Below are positions 12,201-21,062 of a DNA stretch of 64,000 nucleotides, piece by piece. The DNA comes from Acanthosepion esculentum (taxonomy: Eukaryota; Mollusca; Cephalopoda; Sepiida; Sepiidae). Under the pieces are notes generated by a model. It saw nothing but the letters and a program-made list of their open reading frames with translations, ran no database searches and had not been told where the DNA came from. Made by a program: the position numbers and the translations under genes. The DNA lies in assembly GCA_964036315.1 (NCBI GenBank), contig OZ038482.1, positions 17,393,569-17,457,568 of the forward strand, in the 5' to 3' direction. Numbering within the stretch: position 1 is the first letter of the stretch; every line of letters begins with the position of its first letter.

Positions 12201-12552
12201 TCTACTCCAATAGCTTCATGTCTCGCACATCTCGCCTATGGAACTCCCTTCCCTGTTACTGTTTCCCTGACAAATACAATCTCCAACGGTTTAAGTGTAG
12301 CGTCAATCGTCATCTCCAGTTGCCTTGATCTATCCACTTCCTGACATCTTCCATTCCTATCTGCTCTCGCTCTATATCTCCCGTAACCTCCCCACCTCGA
12401 TCGGCCCTCCGTCCTTCTCTTTCTCCACATCCCTTCCTTTACCACTCCTATCTGCTCTTCCTCCAACCCTTCTGTAACCCCTTGCGTGATAGTGGCCACC
12501 GGCCTTGCTCGGGGTGATACGCTTAAAAAAAAAAATAAAAAAAAAAAAATGG
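9207..12552 (+). mobile_element. CR1/Jockey-type LINE, copy A, ORF intact
   Basis: Most of this block is one endonuclease-RT ORF (9389-12328), preceded by about 180 bp and followed by a 220 bp 3' region. The 3' region ends CGTGATAGTGGCC...CTTGCTCGGGGTGATACGCTT and an A-rich tail (12523-12552). The same 3' signature ends four other copies in the window. No ORF1 precedes the main ORF, so the copy is probably 5'-truncated or the family has a single ORF. It lies inside the Gypsy 1 RT gene. Exact borders are uncertain because 12553-12727 is neither clearly LINE nor Gypsy. Confidence 0.8.
9389..12328 (+). CDS. LINE ORF: AP-like endonuclease plus reverse transcriptase, 979 aa
   Basis: The protein nicks target DNA and copies its own RNA at the nick. 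An endonuclease/exonuclease/phosphatase domain occupies about residues 35-255: SFSNIRGI, CETNLNS, FVFGDFNAHH near 176 and GNSDHAVVSV near 250. Reverse transcriptase spans about 480-760: NYRPISLLP, AVALDISKAFDRVWH near 619, GVPQGSILGPTLF near 677 and YADDTTIYS near 706 with both catalytic Asp. The C-terminal part has MDYCCHLWSGAP and SHRRNVASLCLFYKYF, typical of this LINE type. No stop or frameshift interrupts 980 codons and all catalytic residues seen are intact, so the copy is young or was active recently. ATG 9389 is the first in frame, but the true start could be the Met at 9428. Clade (CR1 versus Jockey group) is from memory of the family. Confidence 0.9.
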   Translation: MLDNTRSKCNHRIMIRVVISIVNSIVNSDPNSKSPKPLNISFSNIRGIRTNFCSVESFLIAKCPDILALCETNLNSSIPSSDLSIPGYLPLLRKDSLTHMHGLGVYVKDHLPLARETSLESPDHSYLCLRLSLLNAVSYLFFLYRSPSSQDCGILDVISDSVDKALSVHPSAHIFVFGDFNAHHNQWLQNATTDLAGVHTLNFSISQSLTQIIDFPTRFSYNRDCKPSLLDLCFTSIPESCSAMQLCPIGNSDHAVVSVSISFSPTPCKEPPTTRTTFCYQRADWDSFRDFLRDVPWDAVFKLPTHDCASEFSSWIKAGIEAFIPSRKFKVKPRSSPWFTAACSAAIAHRNHFFHRFRSDMSDINRRLFTSARNECKRTLDNAKALFAARMKERIASRKFGSKDYWRLCKSVLNSNKPSIPPLFNQFEVLTTSADKAECFARKFSSNSMLDSSGVPLPDFHPRTEALLDGLHITPSSVLGIISNLDPHKATGGDGIPAIVLKKCAPELAPALSKLYNRCLKDSCFPDCWKSSTIVPVFKNSGDPSNPSNYRPISLLPIFGKVFEAIINAEVTTHLISHDLLSDKQYGFRFARSTADVLTAITEFVYQAIHSNGEARAVALDISKAFDRVWHAGLLRKLRGYGITGRLFDLIQSFLSNRDLKVVLSGSFSNSYPTTAGVPQGSILGPTLFLIFINDLPDAIDSQVGIYADDTTIYSCLKHKSTEADKINLAAQIEKDLQSVVDWGEKWMVNFNASKTKLLSINHHKDPSLHPIRMSEDQLLESSSLRLLGLTLSADLRWNKYIESIASSTARKVGSLCRARKFFSPESILQVYKSTIRPCMDYCCHLWSGAPACCLGVLDKIQRRICNVIGPDLSSRLQSLSHRRNVASLCLFYKYFHGNCSEELLSLVPKPREFKRPTRLASRSHPFTVETVRCRRLFYSNSFMSRTSRLWNSLPCYCFPDKYNLQRFKCSVNRHLQLP

Positions 12553-12727
12553 AAGATAGAATAGAAATAGTATCCGTATAATAATAGAGGATACAATAGA
12601 AATGATGATCAATTAGACGCCACGCTAATGCGTTTCCTCTATGGTCATGTGATCTACTCAATTCAATAATGTTATCGCCTGTGTTTTCTCACTGGCGATC
12701 TATGTTCAAACTACAGTGTCGGCAGCG
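12553..12727. other. Unassigned 175 bp between LINE tail and Gypsy 1
   Basis: After the A-rich LINE tail, Gypsy RT coding sequence does not resume until about 12728-12740. The intervening DNA matches neither element as far as I can read. It may be part of a larger element that carried the LINE in, or filler from the insertion. Confidence 0.4.
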
Positions 12728-12738
12728 ACACTTTATTC

Positions 12739-13340
12739 CTATCCCTGTAAAATGGTGAACATTATTTCCTGAAATACACCGGCCGCGTTCGCCAGTCCAA
12801 ATAGCATAACGTTAAAGTGGAATAAACCCCGATGACACATGACCTCAGTTTTTTCTTTATCTTCTTCGTGTACCTCTGCCTGCCAATATCCGTATTTTAA
12901 GTATAATTTGTAAAAGTACCTAGCTGAGCCTAAAGATGCTAATATATCAGGAGTGGGCATGCATTGCTGTTAGTAATTTTATTTAGATCCCTAAAATCTA
13001 CACAGAATCTCTCACCACCATCCTTCTTCTCTACGAGCACCACTGGGAAACTCCAAGGACTTCTAGATCTATCTATAATCCCTGCCTCTAACATTGCCTC
13101 TAAAGCCTCATCTACTAGTTTTCTTTGTGTGAGGCGTGTGCGATATGGGCGTTTTCTGATAGGCATTTGTCCGTCTGTATTGATACGCATTTTCGCCGTA
13201 TCTGTCCTGCCTAAATCTTTGTCATCCTCCGCAAATAAGTCCCTATTTTTCTTCAGCAACTTATGTATCGGTATCCTAGTTCTTCTGGAACGTTCGCCCG
13301 TTCTAATTTTCGACGTAATATTGTTTCCCTTCTAATAGGG
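12739..13340 (-). pseudogene. Gypsy 1 reverse transcriptase, N-terminal half
   Basis: On the minus strand 12939-13259 encodes LLKKNRDLFAEDDKDLG, then RKRPYRTRL and SPWSFPVVLVEKKDGGER followed by CVDFRDLNKIT. 12739-12960 continues PTPDILASLGSARYFYKLYL and HRGLFHFNVMLFGLANA. These are the ordered fingers and palm motifs of Ty3/Gypsy RT. The two parts are in different frames. The sequence stops immediately before the active-site Asp pair, which is found at 9180-9205 on the far side of the insertion. Confidence 0.85.
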
Positions 13341-13349
13341 ATATGATAT

Positions 13350-14600
13350 TTATCCTGTCTACCTAGCTATCGGCCACCCTCGTCTCAACTAACGAACCAT
13401 GATTTTGATTGTTCAACCTCATACGAGATCGTTAACATCATCCCATAGTCCGAATTTTATCATACACATGTGCCTGTATAACACGGCTGGTCCGGCTCGA
13501 TCCTGGGTTCTTTCCACACTGCTCAGTACTGCCGCTGATCAACTTATGCTCATCTGCTTGCCGCTTCGTTCCTTCATCTGCTTCTGCCCACGTTGTGTTC
13601 TTTGATCACAGAGCACTGAATATTGAATGTCGGCCATACACGAGCGCTGGGTCGAACCGCGGCGAAACTGTGCAACAAAAGGACAAAGAACGATTGCGCT
13701 GGCGAAAATAACAATGATATAAAAAAATAACGAAGAAGGTCGACGGGTTAATTTTCAGTTGGTTTGTATAGTTTTTGATACAACAAAATTAACCCTTTCC
13801 GTTAAAATCTCTATCGTGACACTTTGTCTTTTTCTTCTAAGACTTGAAACAGGTTTAAAAAAAAATAAAGAAGGTCGGGAATCTCTCGCCAGCAAATCAC
13901 ATGACTTCTTCAGGCTTTCCGCCCGGCTTCTCCTACCCTCTGCTTGCTTCTCCTGGCTTTTGCTTTTTAGGTCGCCTAAGCGCCCGTTTATATGTATTTC
14001 GCCCGACTCCTCCCGTACCTCAAGATTCATTAATATTCCTATCAATTCATTAATTATCTTTCCAATTTTGGAGAACAGATACTGAAAGAAAGCGAACTGC
14101 GGTCAGTCACTAATTCAAAATAATAAATTCAAAGATAACAAACTGGTGTTTATAAATACTTTTCTATGTCTTTGACGTCAATCAGCCCAGCTTCCAAATA
14201 GCAAAATCGAGCCATCCTTTTCTTTTGATAAGATCTTGTTCACCATGCCTTGACATCAAAGACTTTCCTTTGTTGCTGACTTTTCAAATTTTAACCATTT
14301 AAAAACTTTGCCTACTTTTCATGTTTACAAAACCATATTTCAGATTGTTTGCATTATCGGCTTGCGAATCATAAAAATTCCATTTGTTTTTCGGCTGACA
14401 AATAGTTTACATTTTACATTTCTCAGATCATATTTTGGACCCAACATGCGATTCTGCTGTTATCAGAAAGGAAAAAATCTCTCTTTCTTTTCCTTGCTCC
14501 ATATTTCAATTCATGTTTTTACCATAACGTGTTTAACCCTTCCAATTCTCCAAATCCTATACGGGGTTTCCACATGAACCCTTTTAGTCCTTTTCATACT
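13350..14600. other. Unrecognised stretch between Gypsy 1 protease and RT
   Basis: Several short frames exist on both strands but none carries a motif I know. Distance from protease to RT is longer than usual for a Gypsy element, so part of this may be a separate, decayed insertion. Confidence 0.4.
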
Positions 14601-14779
14601 ACTAATGTCACAATAGTGTCTCATTAGCACTTTCAACTACAACGAGTGACACTTTATAGTTTCACACATGAACTGGGGTTTTAATGTTACTGGACAAGCT
14701 ATCCTAGCTATGGATGAAATGCGCCTGTTTTCTTCTAATGCTAAATACTCATCTCGTAGACGTAATACTCCTAAATTGA

Positions 14780-15060
14780 AATAAACTCTAGCCCCATTTT
14801 ACTATAGCCAGTCCCAATATTATGTTCCGATTTAAGTTTCTCACGACGTAAAAGTCATGCGGTGTGAGCTGGCTGCCTATCTTAACTTCTAATCATGTCT
14901 GCCCATCTATCTGTAAAAGCGAACCGTTCGCTGGTTATAGACGTACCTCTTTCTTTATTATTTCGGATTTGGGTCGTAACACTCTCTAAACTCTGATACT
15001 ACTACTCCCGTGTCTATCAGAGCCCTCTATGAATATCTACCTAGACTAATCCTAAGTGAG
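14780..15060 (-). pseudogene. Gypsy 1 aspartic protease
   Basis: The minus strand encodes RALIDTGVVVSE with the catalytic DTG at 15006-15014. Downstream at about 14800-14830 is NIILGLA, matching the ILG motif that closes the retropepsin fold. In a working element this enzyme cuts the gag-pol polyprotein. A stop lies soon after the DTG and frames change between the two motifs. Confidence 0.65.
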
Positions 15061-15130
15061 CCCATAGTTTCGACTACATATGGCAGAAATTCCTTTCTCA
15101 GCTCGGCGGACCCCTTCCAACCGGACGTTC

Positions 15131-15600
15131 CTAGTTTTCCGAAAGCAATCGCTTGCAACTCCTTCTAATGTGACCTTCACCATCGCATTCCCAGCAGATA
15201 TCTATACTTCGGCCTCTATTAAATACAATCTCGGGTCGTCTATGGCTTCCTATTCGACTATACCTATTTCTATTGTATGTATCGGATGGCGCATATCCTC
15301 TTCCCTGGTATTCCTTCATATCCTGGGATTAGCTTCTCCATTGGGCCTTCTCCTAACGTGGCAAACCTCCATGGGTTCGTGCATGTGTTCGCTATCTAAG
15401 TCCAATACAACCCCAAGTTTCAGATTACTTTCCGCTCGTGCTTTTACATACGAAGCCTCTAGCGTCTTCCGTTGTTCTATGAAGACCGACATCCTAACAT
15501 TTACATTATTTAATCGTCCAATCGTCTGTCGGGGCGGTTTCAGGTTCGTAAAACGTATTTATGCGGAAGTACTCACGTCACTGCACCACAAAAATCTGTT
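15131..15600 (-). pseudogene. Gypsy 1 gag C-terminus with CCHC zinc knuckle
   Basis: The minus-strand frame 15131-15319 contains CWECDGEGHIRRSC, an exact CX2CX4HX4C nucleocapsid knuckle, after an Arg-rich stretch. Upstream, about 15320-15480 in another frame, reads KTLEASYVKARAESN, consistent with gag. The zinc knuckle binds the element's RNA for packaging. The N-terminal part of gag is not recognisable. Confidence 0.7.
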
Positions 15601-15633
15601 GAGTTCTGTCATCTCCGGATCCCCAAGTTACGC

Positions 15634-16210
15634 GAGATGCCTAAATAGTGATTTTACCAGCGAAGCTTAGATGTGGCACAAGGCCTAAAATATGGTACAC
15701 CCAGTGAGGATCGAACTCATTATTCAGTCGTAATTGTTCTTGCGAGACAAGCTTGCTAACCCTTACACCGTCTCGAGGTGCCCAAATAATGATTTTCTAA
15801 ACGTAGATAAGATGTAGCACAAGACCGAAAGTATGGAGCACCTAGTGAGAATCGAACTCACTACTCTGTCGTAATTGTTCTAGGGAGATAAGCTTGCTAA
15901 CTATTACACCCCTTGGGGTGCCCAAATAAATGATTTTCTAAGCAAAGCTTAGATGTGGCACAAGGCCGGAAGTATGGAGCACCTAGTGAGGATCAAACTC
16001 ACTACTCAGTCGTAATTGTTCAAGCGAAACAAGCTTGCTGACCATTACATCTCGCCGAGGTGCCCGAATAGTGATTTTTCAAGCGTAGCTTAGATGTGGC
16101 ACAAGGCCGAAAGTATGGTGTACCCAGTGAGGATCGAACTCACTACTCAGTTGTAATTGTTCTAGCCAGACAAGTTTGTTAACCATTACACTGCCTCGAG
16201 GTGCCCAAAT
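15634..16210 (-). repeat. Tandem array of tRNA-like units, period 141 bp
   Basis: The anchor GATGTGGCACAAGG (with small changes) occurs at 15670, 15811, 15952 and 16093, giving a period of exactly 141 bp three times over. On the minus strand each unit reads GGTGTAANGGTTAGCAAGCTTG (A-box like) and, 35-40 bases on, GAGTTCGATCCTCACT (B-box like), so each looks like a tRNA-derived pol III unit. Copies differ at many positions yet keep the length. Diverged single relatives lie at 21000-21062 and 35156-35210. The array adjoins the gag end of Gypsy 1. Confidence 0.85.
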
Positions 16211-16689
16211 TTTAACTCAGTAAGTTGAAATATCCATGACTGGAATAAAGTCAGGTGGGCAATTAAAAGCACTCTTATCCTATGAGTATGAGATGCCTTT
16301 GAACAAATCCTGGATTCAGCATTTCAAGTTAATTATCTTCTTGGGATATCATCCTACATAACTTATTTTCCAAATAACTAATGTCCAGCAGACTAGAATA
16401 GGACCAGTTGGCTAATTTCTACGTAAGTTCAAATATACATGAAACCATTACTTGGAGGTTTGGGGTACTGTAGCTACAGTGTGTAGTGCAGCTTCTATTG
16501 TTATATTAAATTTTAACTTAGTGTAAGTCGTGATATCACCCATTAACTTAAAATCGAACAGAAAATGAATTTAATCTTGCGTTTCTTTAACTGATTATTC
16601 CGTCGTTGAGATGGCTAGTCAGATTGCAAATCCAATGGATTAACGCAGCCAGCAGTGTGCAAATATCCCTTAAATTAATTAAAAATAAA
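16211..16689. other. No recognised feature
   Basis: AT-rich sequence between the tRNA-like array and the integrase end of Gypsy 2. No open frame or repeat recognised. Confidence 0.4.
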
Positions 16690-16860
16690 ACTGTTGGAAA
16701 AAAAGGTTTTTCAGTTCAGTTATCCAATCCTTTCTCTCGATTTTGGCAATTTCTATTCCTTTAAGGATTGTCCTATTGAATCATTTCACCTCTCTGTTGG
16801 ACTGAGGTCAATCGGGTATACCTTTAATCTTATTAATGCCTTGGGGTTTTATATACTCTT
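16690..16860 (-). pseudogene. Gypsy 2 integrase end
   Basis: The minus-strand frame reads GINKIKGIPD, stop, PQSNREVK, stop, FNRTILKGIEIAKIE. This matches the integrase stretch around the catalytic Glu (TPxxPQxNGxVExFNRT). The Glu itself is kept, but two in-frame stops lie beside it. Confidence 0.65.
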
Positions 16861-17912
16861 GAAACTTGGTTGCCCATTAGCACTTCTGAGATATCCGTGT
16901 ATCTGCAATATCAATTCCAGGGCATTGATGACACTTTTTTGCATTAGTAACTTTCATGCAAGCAACGACTTCAAGTAATTTTCCTCGGATACACTCAAAA
17001 GATCAACAGCGACATAGTCCTTGGATGATAATATAGTGTCGTGCTCTCTCAGAAGGACATTTTCCCAAATACCTGATATATGTAGCATTCGTTCAGTTTT
17101 TTCTAAGCCTTATCTATTTCACGCCACCACACCCTTGAATCGTAGGCGCCTTTTAGTTCTAACCATTCTTTGGTGTCCTTCTTATGCCTGGATGATCATT
17201 TGTTCCTGAAAGCAAGTAGAATAGTTATCCAGAAGGCACTCCTGGATAACCATTCCACTTCCTCTCATAATTAACGATCCTGTTGTCCAGAGCTCATCCT
17301 TGACTGCCTGGAATATGGTCCCCTTAAAATCAGTCCAATCATTCTTGACTATGGTTTGTCAAGGTTTAGATATGGTAGGATCATTTTCCAATTCCTCTTC
17401 TTCTCGGGGAATTATGGCATGAGATGCAGAATATTTGACTATTGTGTAAATATAGTCTATCATCTCCCTTTCTTCAACTTTGTCATAGGTAATCCGTGGG
17501 CGGCTGGCTCAAGGTGTCCGCTTTGTGGGCTTTTGCCAGACATGTGGATGACTTTATATTTAAACTGCTGTAATTAAAGCAACTAGCTTTCTACTCTTGC
17601 TGAACTTGTTTTTTTTAAGGCGGGGGACAACACTTTCACCAGAGCTTTTTGGTCTGTTAATATTTTTTTAAATCCCACCCAAGAAGATACAGAGAGAGTT
17701 TCTTACACACCAAAACTAACCCCAGAGTTTCTCGTTCAAACGGTGGGTATCAGGATTTAGTGGGAGTGAGTTTTCTGCTCGCGTATTTCACTGACTTCCA
17801 AACATCATCTAAGTGTTTTTGTTCAAAATTGCAAACACACCTATAGGCGAGACATTACTTGTAATTCTGGTTGGTAGATTGATATTATAATATACCATGA
17901 CCGGAGATTTGA

Positions 17913-18560
17913 TCAGCGTTCTCTTGAGTTGGTTAAATTCATGCTGCTCCAAATAGTGGCGCAATTAGGGCAGCGAAATGAGACACAAACTTTGCACAGA
18001 ACTGATCTAATCCCAAGAAACTGCGCATTGGTGAAGCTTCTCTTGATGGGGGAGGTATTGACCACAGCTTTCAGTTTTTTGTCAGAGATATATAGGCCCT
18101 TGTATTTCATGGACATCATTTTGATCTGTCATTTTTCTATTGACGATCAATCCTCGTTTAATGAGGCTTTGGATCACTTTAGTGAGTTTAGCATCATGAT
18201 CCACATCTGCCTTTCCGACTACCAAAATGTTATAAGCTCCTGAATACCCTATTATGTCTTGACTGATGATCAGCTGAAATTTTTATGAAGCCATATTCAC
18301 TCCAAACATAAGCCTTTTATATCGATAGAGTCCATATAGTGCAGCAAAAGATTTTTTTATGGAACCAGAATGGAGCTCTATCTGATGGTAGAATTATTTT
18401 TCTTCAGTTATTTCTTGTATTTTTTCCTCAATAGTCGGTACAGGATGACATTCTCGGACGATGGTTTCATTGGTCCTTCGCATATCAATCTATATTCTTA
18501 CATAACATAGCATTTCCCCCACTGTTACTAGAGGGTTGACCCATTGAACGGGTTTTGTGA
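17913..18560 (-). pseudogene. Gypsy 2 reverse transcriptase
   Basis: The minus strand encodes VQWVNPLV (about 18530), IDMRRTNETIVRECHPVPT (about 18440-18490), HQIELHSGS (about 18360), LYRYKRLMFGVN (about 18300), AYNILVVGKADVDHD (about 18190-18240) and YISDKKLKAVVN with AQFLGI (about 18000-18090). All are in RT order. The catalytic Asp pair normally found after AYNI is VVGK here, so the active site is lost, besides several stops. Confidence 0.7.
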
Positions 18561-19841
18561 CTCGTTCACTGACAGCCAGGTCAACTCGCTCTTGGATTTT
18601 GTCCCTAATGCATCGTCGCAGGTGGAAGAGAATCCAGCGAACTGGTTGAATAACAGGAGTGAGTTCTGGATTTATTTTGAATTTCAGCTGTTAGTTCTTT
18701 AGTTTCCCCAGCCCATTGATATCCTTGGAAATCTTGTTTGCCGTTCTGGCCATACATCAGTTTCATAACAGCGCAGGATGTTGGCATCATTATCCGCTTT
18801 CAAGTCCCTAGCTTTTTGCTAGTTATACCGCTTAAAAGTGATGCTTGGAACATTTTCTTAAAATGGAAAGATGCTGTTTATTGGCGTAGGAGTAGAAGTT
18901 GGTAGAATCTGGTCAGAGCTTAACTTCCGGTCCCTCTTTTTCCAACTTCCAAAGATAATGTGTTGAGTACGAGAGTCTATCATTAAGGGTAAGATAATGT
19001 TGTTGACCCTCAAACTCAATATAATTTCGGTTTCAGATATTTTAAATAGATAGATGTCGTCATCACCACCAGTGTTTATCTTTCCTTTCTTCTACATTTC
19101 ATTGAAATCTTTTGTTGGGGTTTTTATATGCACTTCGTCCACCACGATTGTGTTTTTACCTCTGCTGTAATTATTACTACTTAGAGTGTCCATTTGTTGT
19201 TTTTTATGGAAGCAGAAGTTTTCAAAATTACCTTACTTCCCACAGTGGCCGCACATGGCTCTTATTCCTAGTGCAGTCTCTACCAAAGAGTTCTTGTCAT
19301 TCGCATTTATAACATTCAAATGATTCTGTTGGATTTGGTTTCGGTTTTTGTTTGTTGGCTAGTATTGGGTCCCAAAATTAGAACATTTTATGGTAGTACG
19401 TCTCGATAAATAGAATGAGACGTCTCAAAATCAGTTTCTGCTCTCTATACTGTTTGGCTTCTAACTCATTATCCTTTATATGGAGGAAGATTTTGGTTTT
19501 AACAAAGTCGTCCGACTCAGTTGTAAAGCTGCAAGATTTCACAATTCTCTTTAGATGAGTGATGAAATAGTTCAGTCCCTCCTATGTTTGGTTCTGACAT
19601 CTAAAATTTTGTACGGGACTTGAGAATATTTTCCTTCAGAATGAAGGCTTTATCAAAAAAGTCGCATGGCTATTTTATACACACCCATCTAGGCTCTTTC
19701 TACATTAGCCTCTTGTTTGTTCTTCCGTGAAATTCTTCCAGAATTCTAGTAAACATTTTCCAGCAGTTAATAAAGTCAGTGTTCACTTCTGTTCGGCGTT
19801 TGTGACACCCGAAGCTCTAATAAGTATCTCCATTTTCGAGT

Positions 19842-20010
19842 TTATCTTTGATGTTGGGTTTCTGGTTCCCTGACATTCTCCAGGCCCTCCTTCCTCAGTA
19901 TGTGTCCCGGGAACTTCAGCTGCCTCTTCCTGATGTTAAGTATAAGCCTCCTCCTTGTTTGCATCATCTCTAAGACCTGATCGTTGCTCACACGCTCGGT
20001 CCCCGACCAC
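19842..20010 (-). pseudogene. RTE LINE C-terminal fragment
   Basis: The minus strand encodes VSNDQVLEMMQTRRRLILN, then [20 protein letters not shown]. This is the well-known tail of RTE-clade ORF2 proteins (often annotated as craniofacial development protein 2-like). The related copy at 53134-53340 reads nearly the same. Here it is a short orphan next to Gypsy 2. Confidence 0.75.
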
Positions 20011-20372
20011 GAATCGGTAATATTTTGAGTAGAAAATTCTGAATAGTGTCTAAGGGCAGAAGAAATCACTGGACTCAGTAACGAAGCGTTTCTGAGTAGT
20101 CGCTTGACAATTAACATTACCGATTTCTGAGACAAAGAAGCCATGTCAAATAACACCTCACAACAGCAACTGAGTGCTGTTTTATTTCCCATTGATATCT
20201 CTCACGATTTTTCCCACAGCTTATCGGTTTGACACGGTACTGGACTTTCAATCGATCTACCTCAACTAATCGATGAGACGACGTTGGTTGATCTAAAAGA
20301 TTAAATTGCTATCGGTCAATTCCTCTGGTGGTGGTAGCAGTAGTTGTCGACATCATACTTAGACCAACTGCT

Positions 20373-20994
20373 AAACTGTTGCGCCCATTCTCGCTATGTC
20401 ATGTCCAATGGAGATTTCCCTCTGTGAAATAATCTTCACGCTCTCCCAACACCACATTTAGTTCACTCAAAGTTCGAATTCTGGTGGAACTCTGTCGAAA
20501 ATGCCTCGAGCTGTCGAAAATGTCTCGAGCCGTGCCAAATATTTGAGAAATATGTCCCTTTGAACTGGCAGACAACCAAGATATCTTCTTGTAAATGTTC
20601 GATTCTCTATTTGTCCAATAAACAAACATCAACTAATAGACTAAAATATTTAGGTCAGCTGACTTAATTCTCTGGTTGACCTCATAAAAATAGAGCGGTT
20701 TGCCGGTCAATATTTTATTAGTTTTATTTTAGGTAAATATTCGAATTTTAAGATTTTCTAGAGTTAGTTTTATCTAAAGTTAACCATCTGTCAAGTGTCG
20801 ACTTGTCTTTTTCCCGGCTCACGAGGCTGAGGCGAAGTGTGTTCAATTTATAGTTAATCTGTCCGGTGAACAGCAAGTTAATTTTGGGTTTGATTCCCAC
20901 AAACTCCTTTCATTGGATCAATTACTCTGAACCAATTAATCCTCTTAATTAGGTCCTTCTTAATTCGTGCTGACGTACCAAAACACACTGTCAC
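20373..20994 (-). repeat. Possible LTR of Gypsy 2
   Basis: On the minus strand a block begins TGTGACAGTGTGTTTTGG at 20994, and a GCA followed by TGGTCTAAG, like an LTR end plus primer-binding TGG, lies near 20370. Its start resembles those of the LTR-like insertions at 24133 and 49891 (TGTGAC). No second copy was found downstream, so this is a suggestion only. Confidence 0.3.
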
Positions 20995-20999
20995 AATTT

Positions 21000-21062
21000 T
21001 GGCATAGGATGAAAAGTATTGGGTAGGTGTCTAGGGAAGATCGAATCCACTACTTAATAGTA
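21000..21062 (-). repeat. Single diverged relative of the 141-bp tRNA-like unit
   Basis: GGCATAGGATGAAAAGTATTGG...GAAGATCGAATCCACTACT parallels the array units (GGCACAAGG...AAAGTATGG...GAGGATCGAACTCACTACT). It is degenerate and isolated. Confidence 0.45.

Larger units (their letters stand above)
7384..15632 (-). mobile_element. Ty3/Gypsy retrotransposon 1, decayed and split by a LINE-bearing insertion
   Basis: Read on the minus strand from high to low coordinates, the parts are in canonical Ty3/Gypsy order. A gag CCHC knuckle lies at 15131-15319, a protease with DTG at 15006-15014, and the N-terminal half of RT at 12739-13340. An insertion of about 3.5 kb (9207-12727) follows. Then come the distal RT at 8980-9206, integrase at about 8450-8720, a post-integrase region at 8040-8160 and a C-terminal tail to about 7384. 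Many stops and frameshifts are present and no LTR pair was found. The piece between protease and RT (13350-14600) is not recognisable and may hold a further insertion. Confidence 0.8.
16690..19400 (-). mobile_element. Ty3/Gypsy retrotransposon 2, heavily decayed
   Basis: On the minus strand the order is a damaged zinc knuckle (about 19200-19330, GRDCTRNKSH), a protease remnant (about 18930-19080; IDSRTQHIIFG, where the usual DSG/DTG has become DSR), RT (17913-18560), then integrase (16690-16860). Wording resembles the K02A2.6-like Gypsy group annotated in many invertebrate genomes. Stops interrupt every domain. A possible 5' LTR lies at 20373-20994. Confidence 0.7.

Noticed and set aside
13399..14577. 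Possible host exons in frames at 13399-14577
   Set aside because: No conserved motif or splice pattern; the stretch lies inside a Gypsy element and is better read as decayed retroelement or insertion.
15634..16210. Cluster of functional tRNA genes
   Set aside because: A- and B-box-like parts are present, but acceptor and anticodon arms do not pair properly and units diverge freely.
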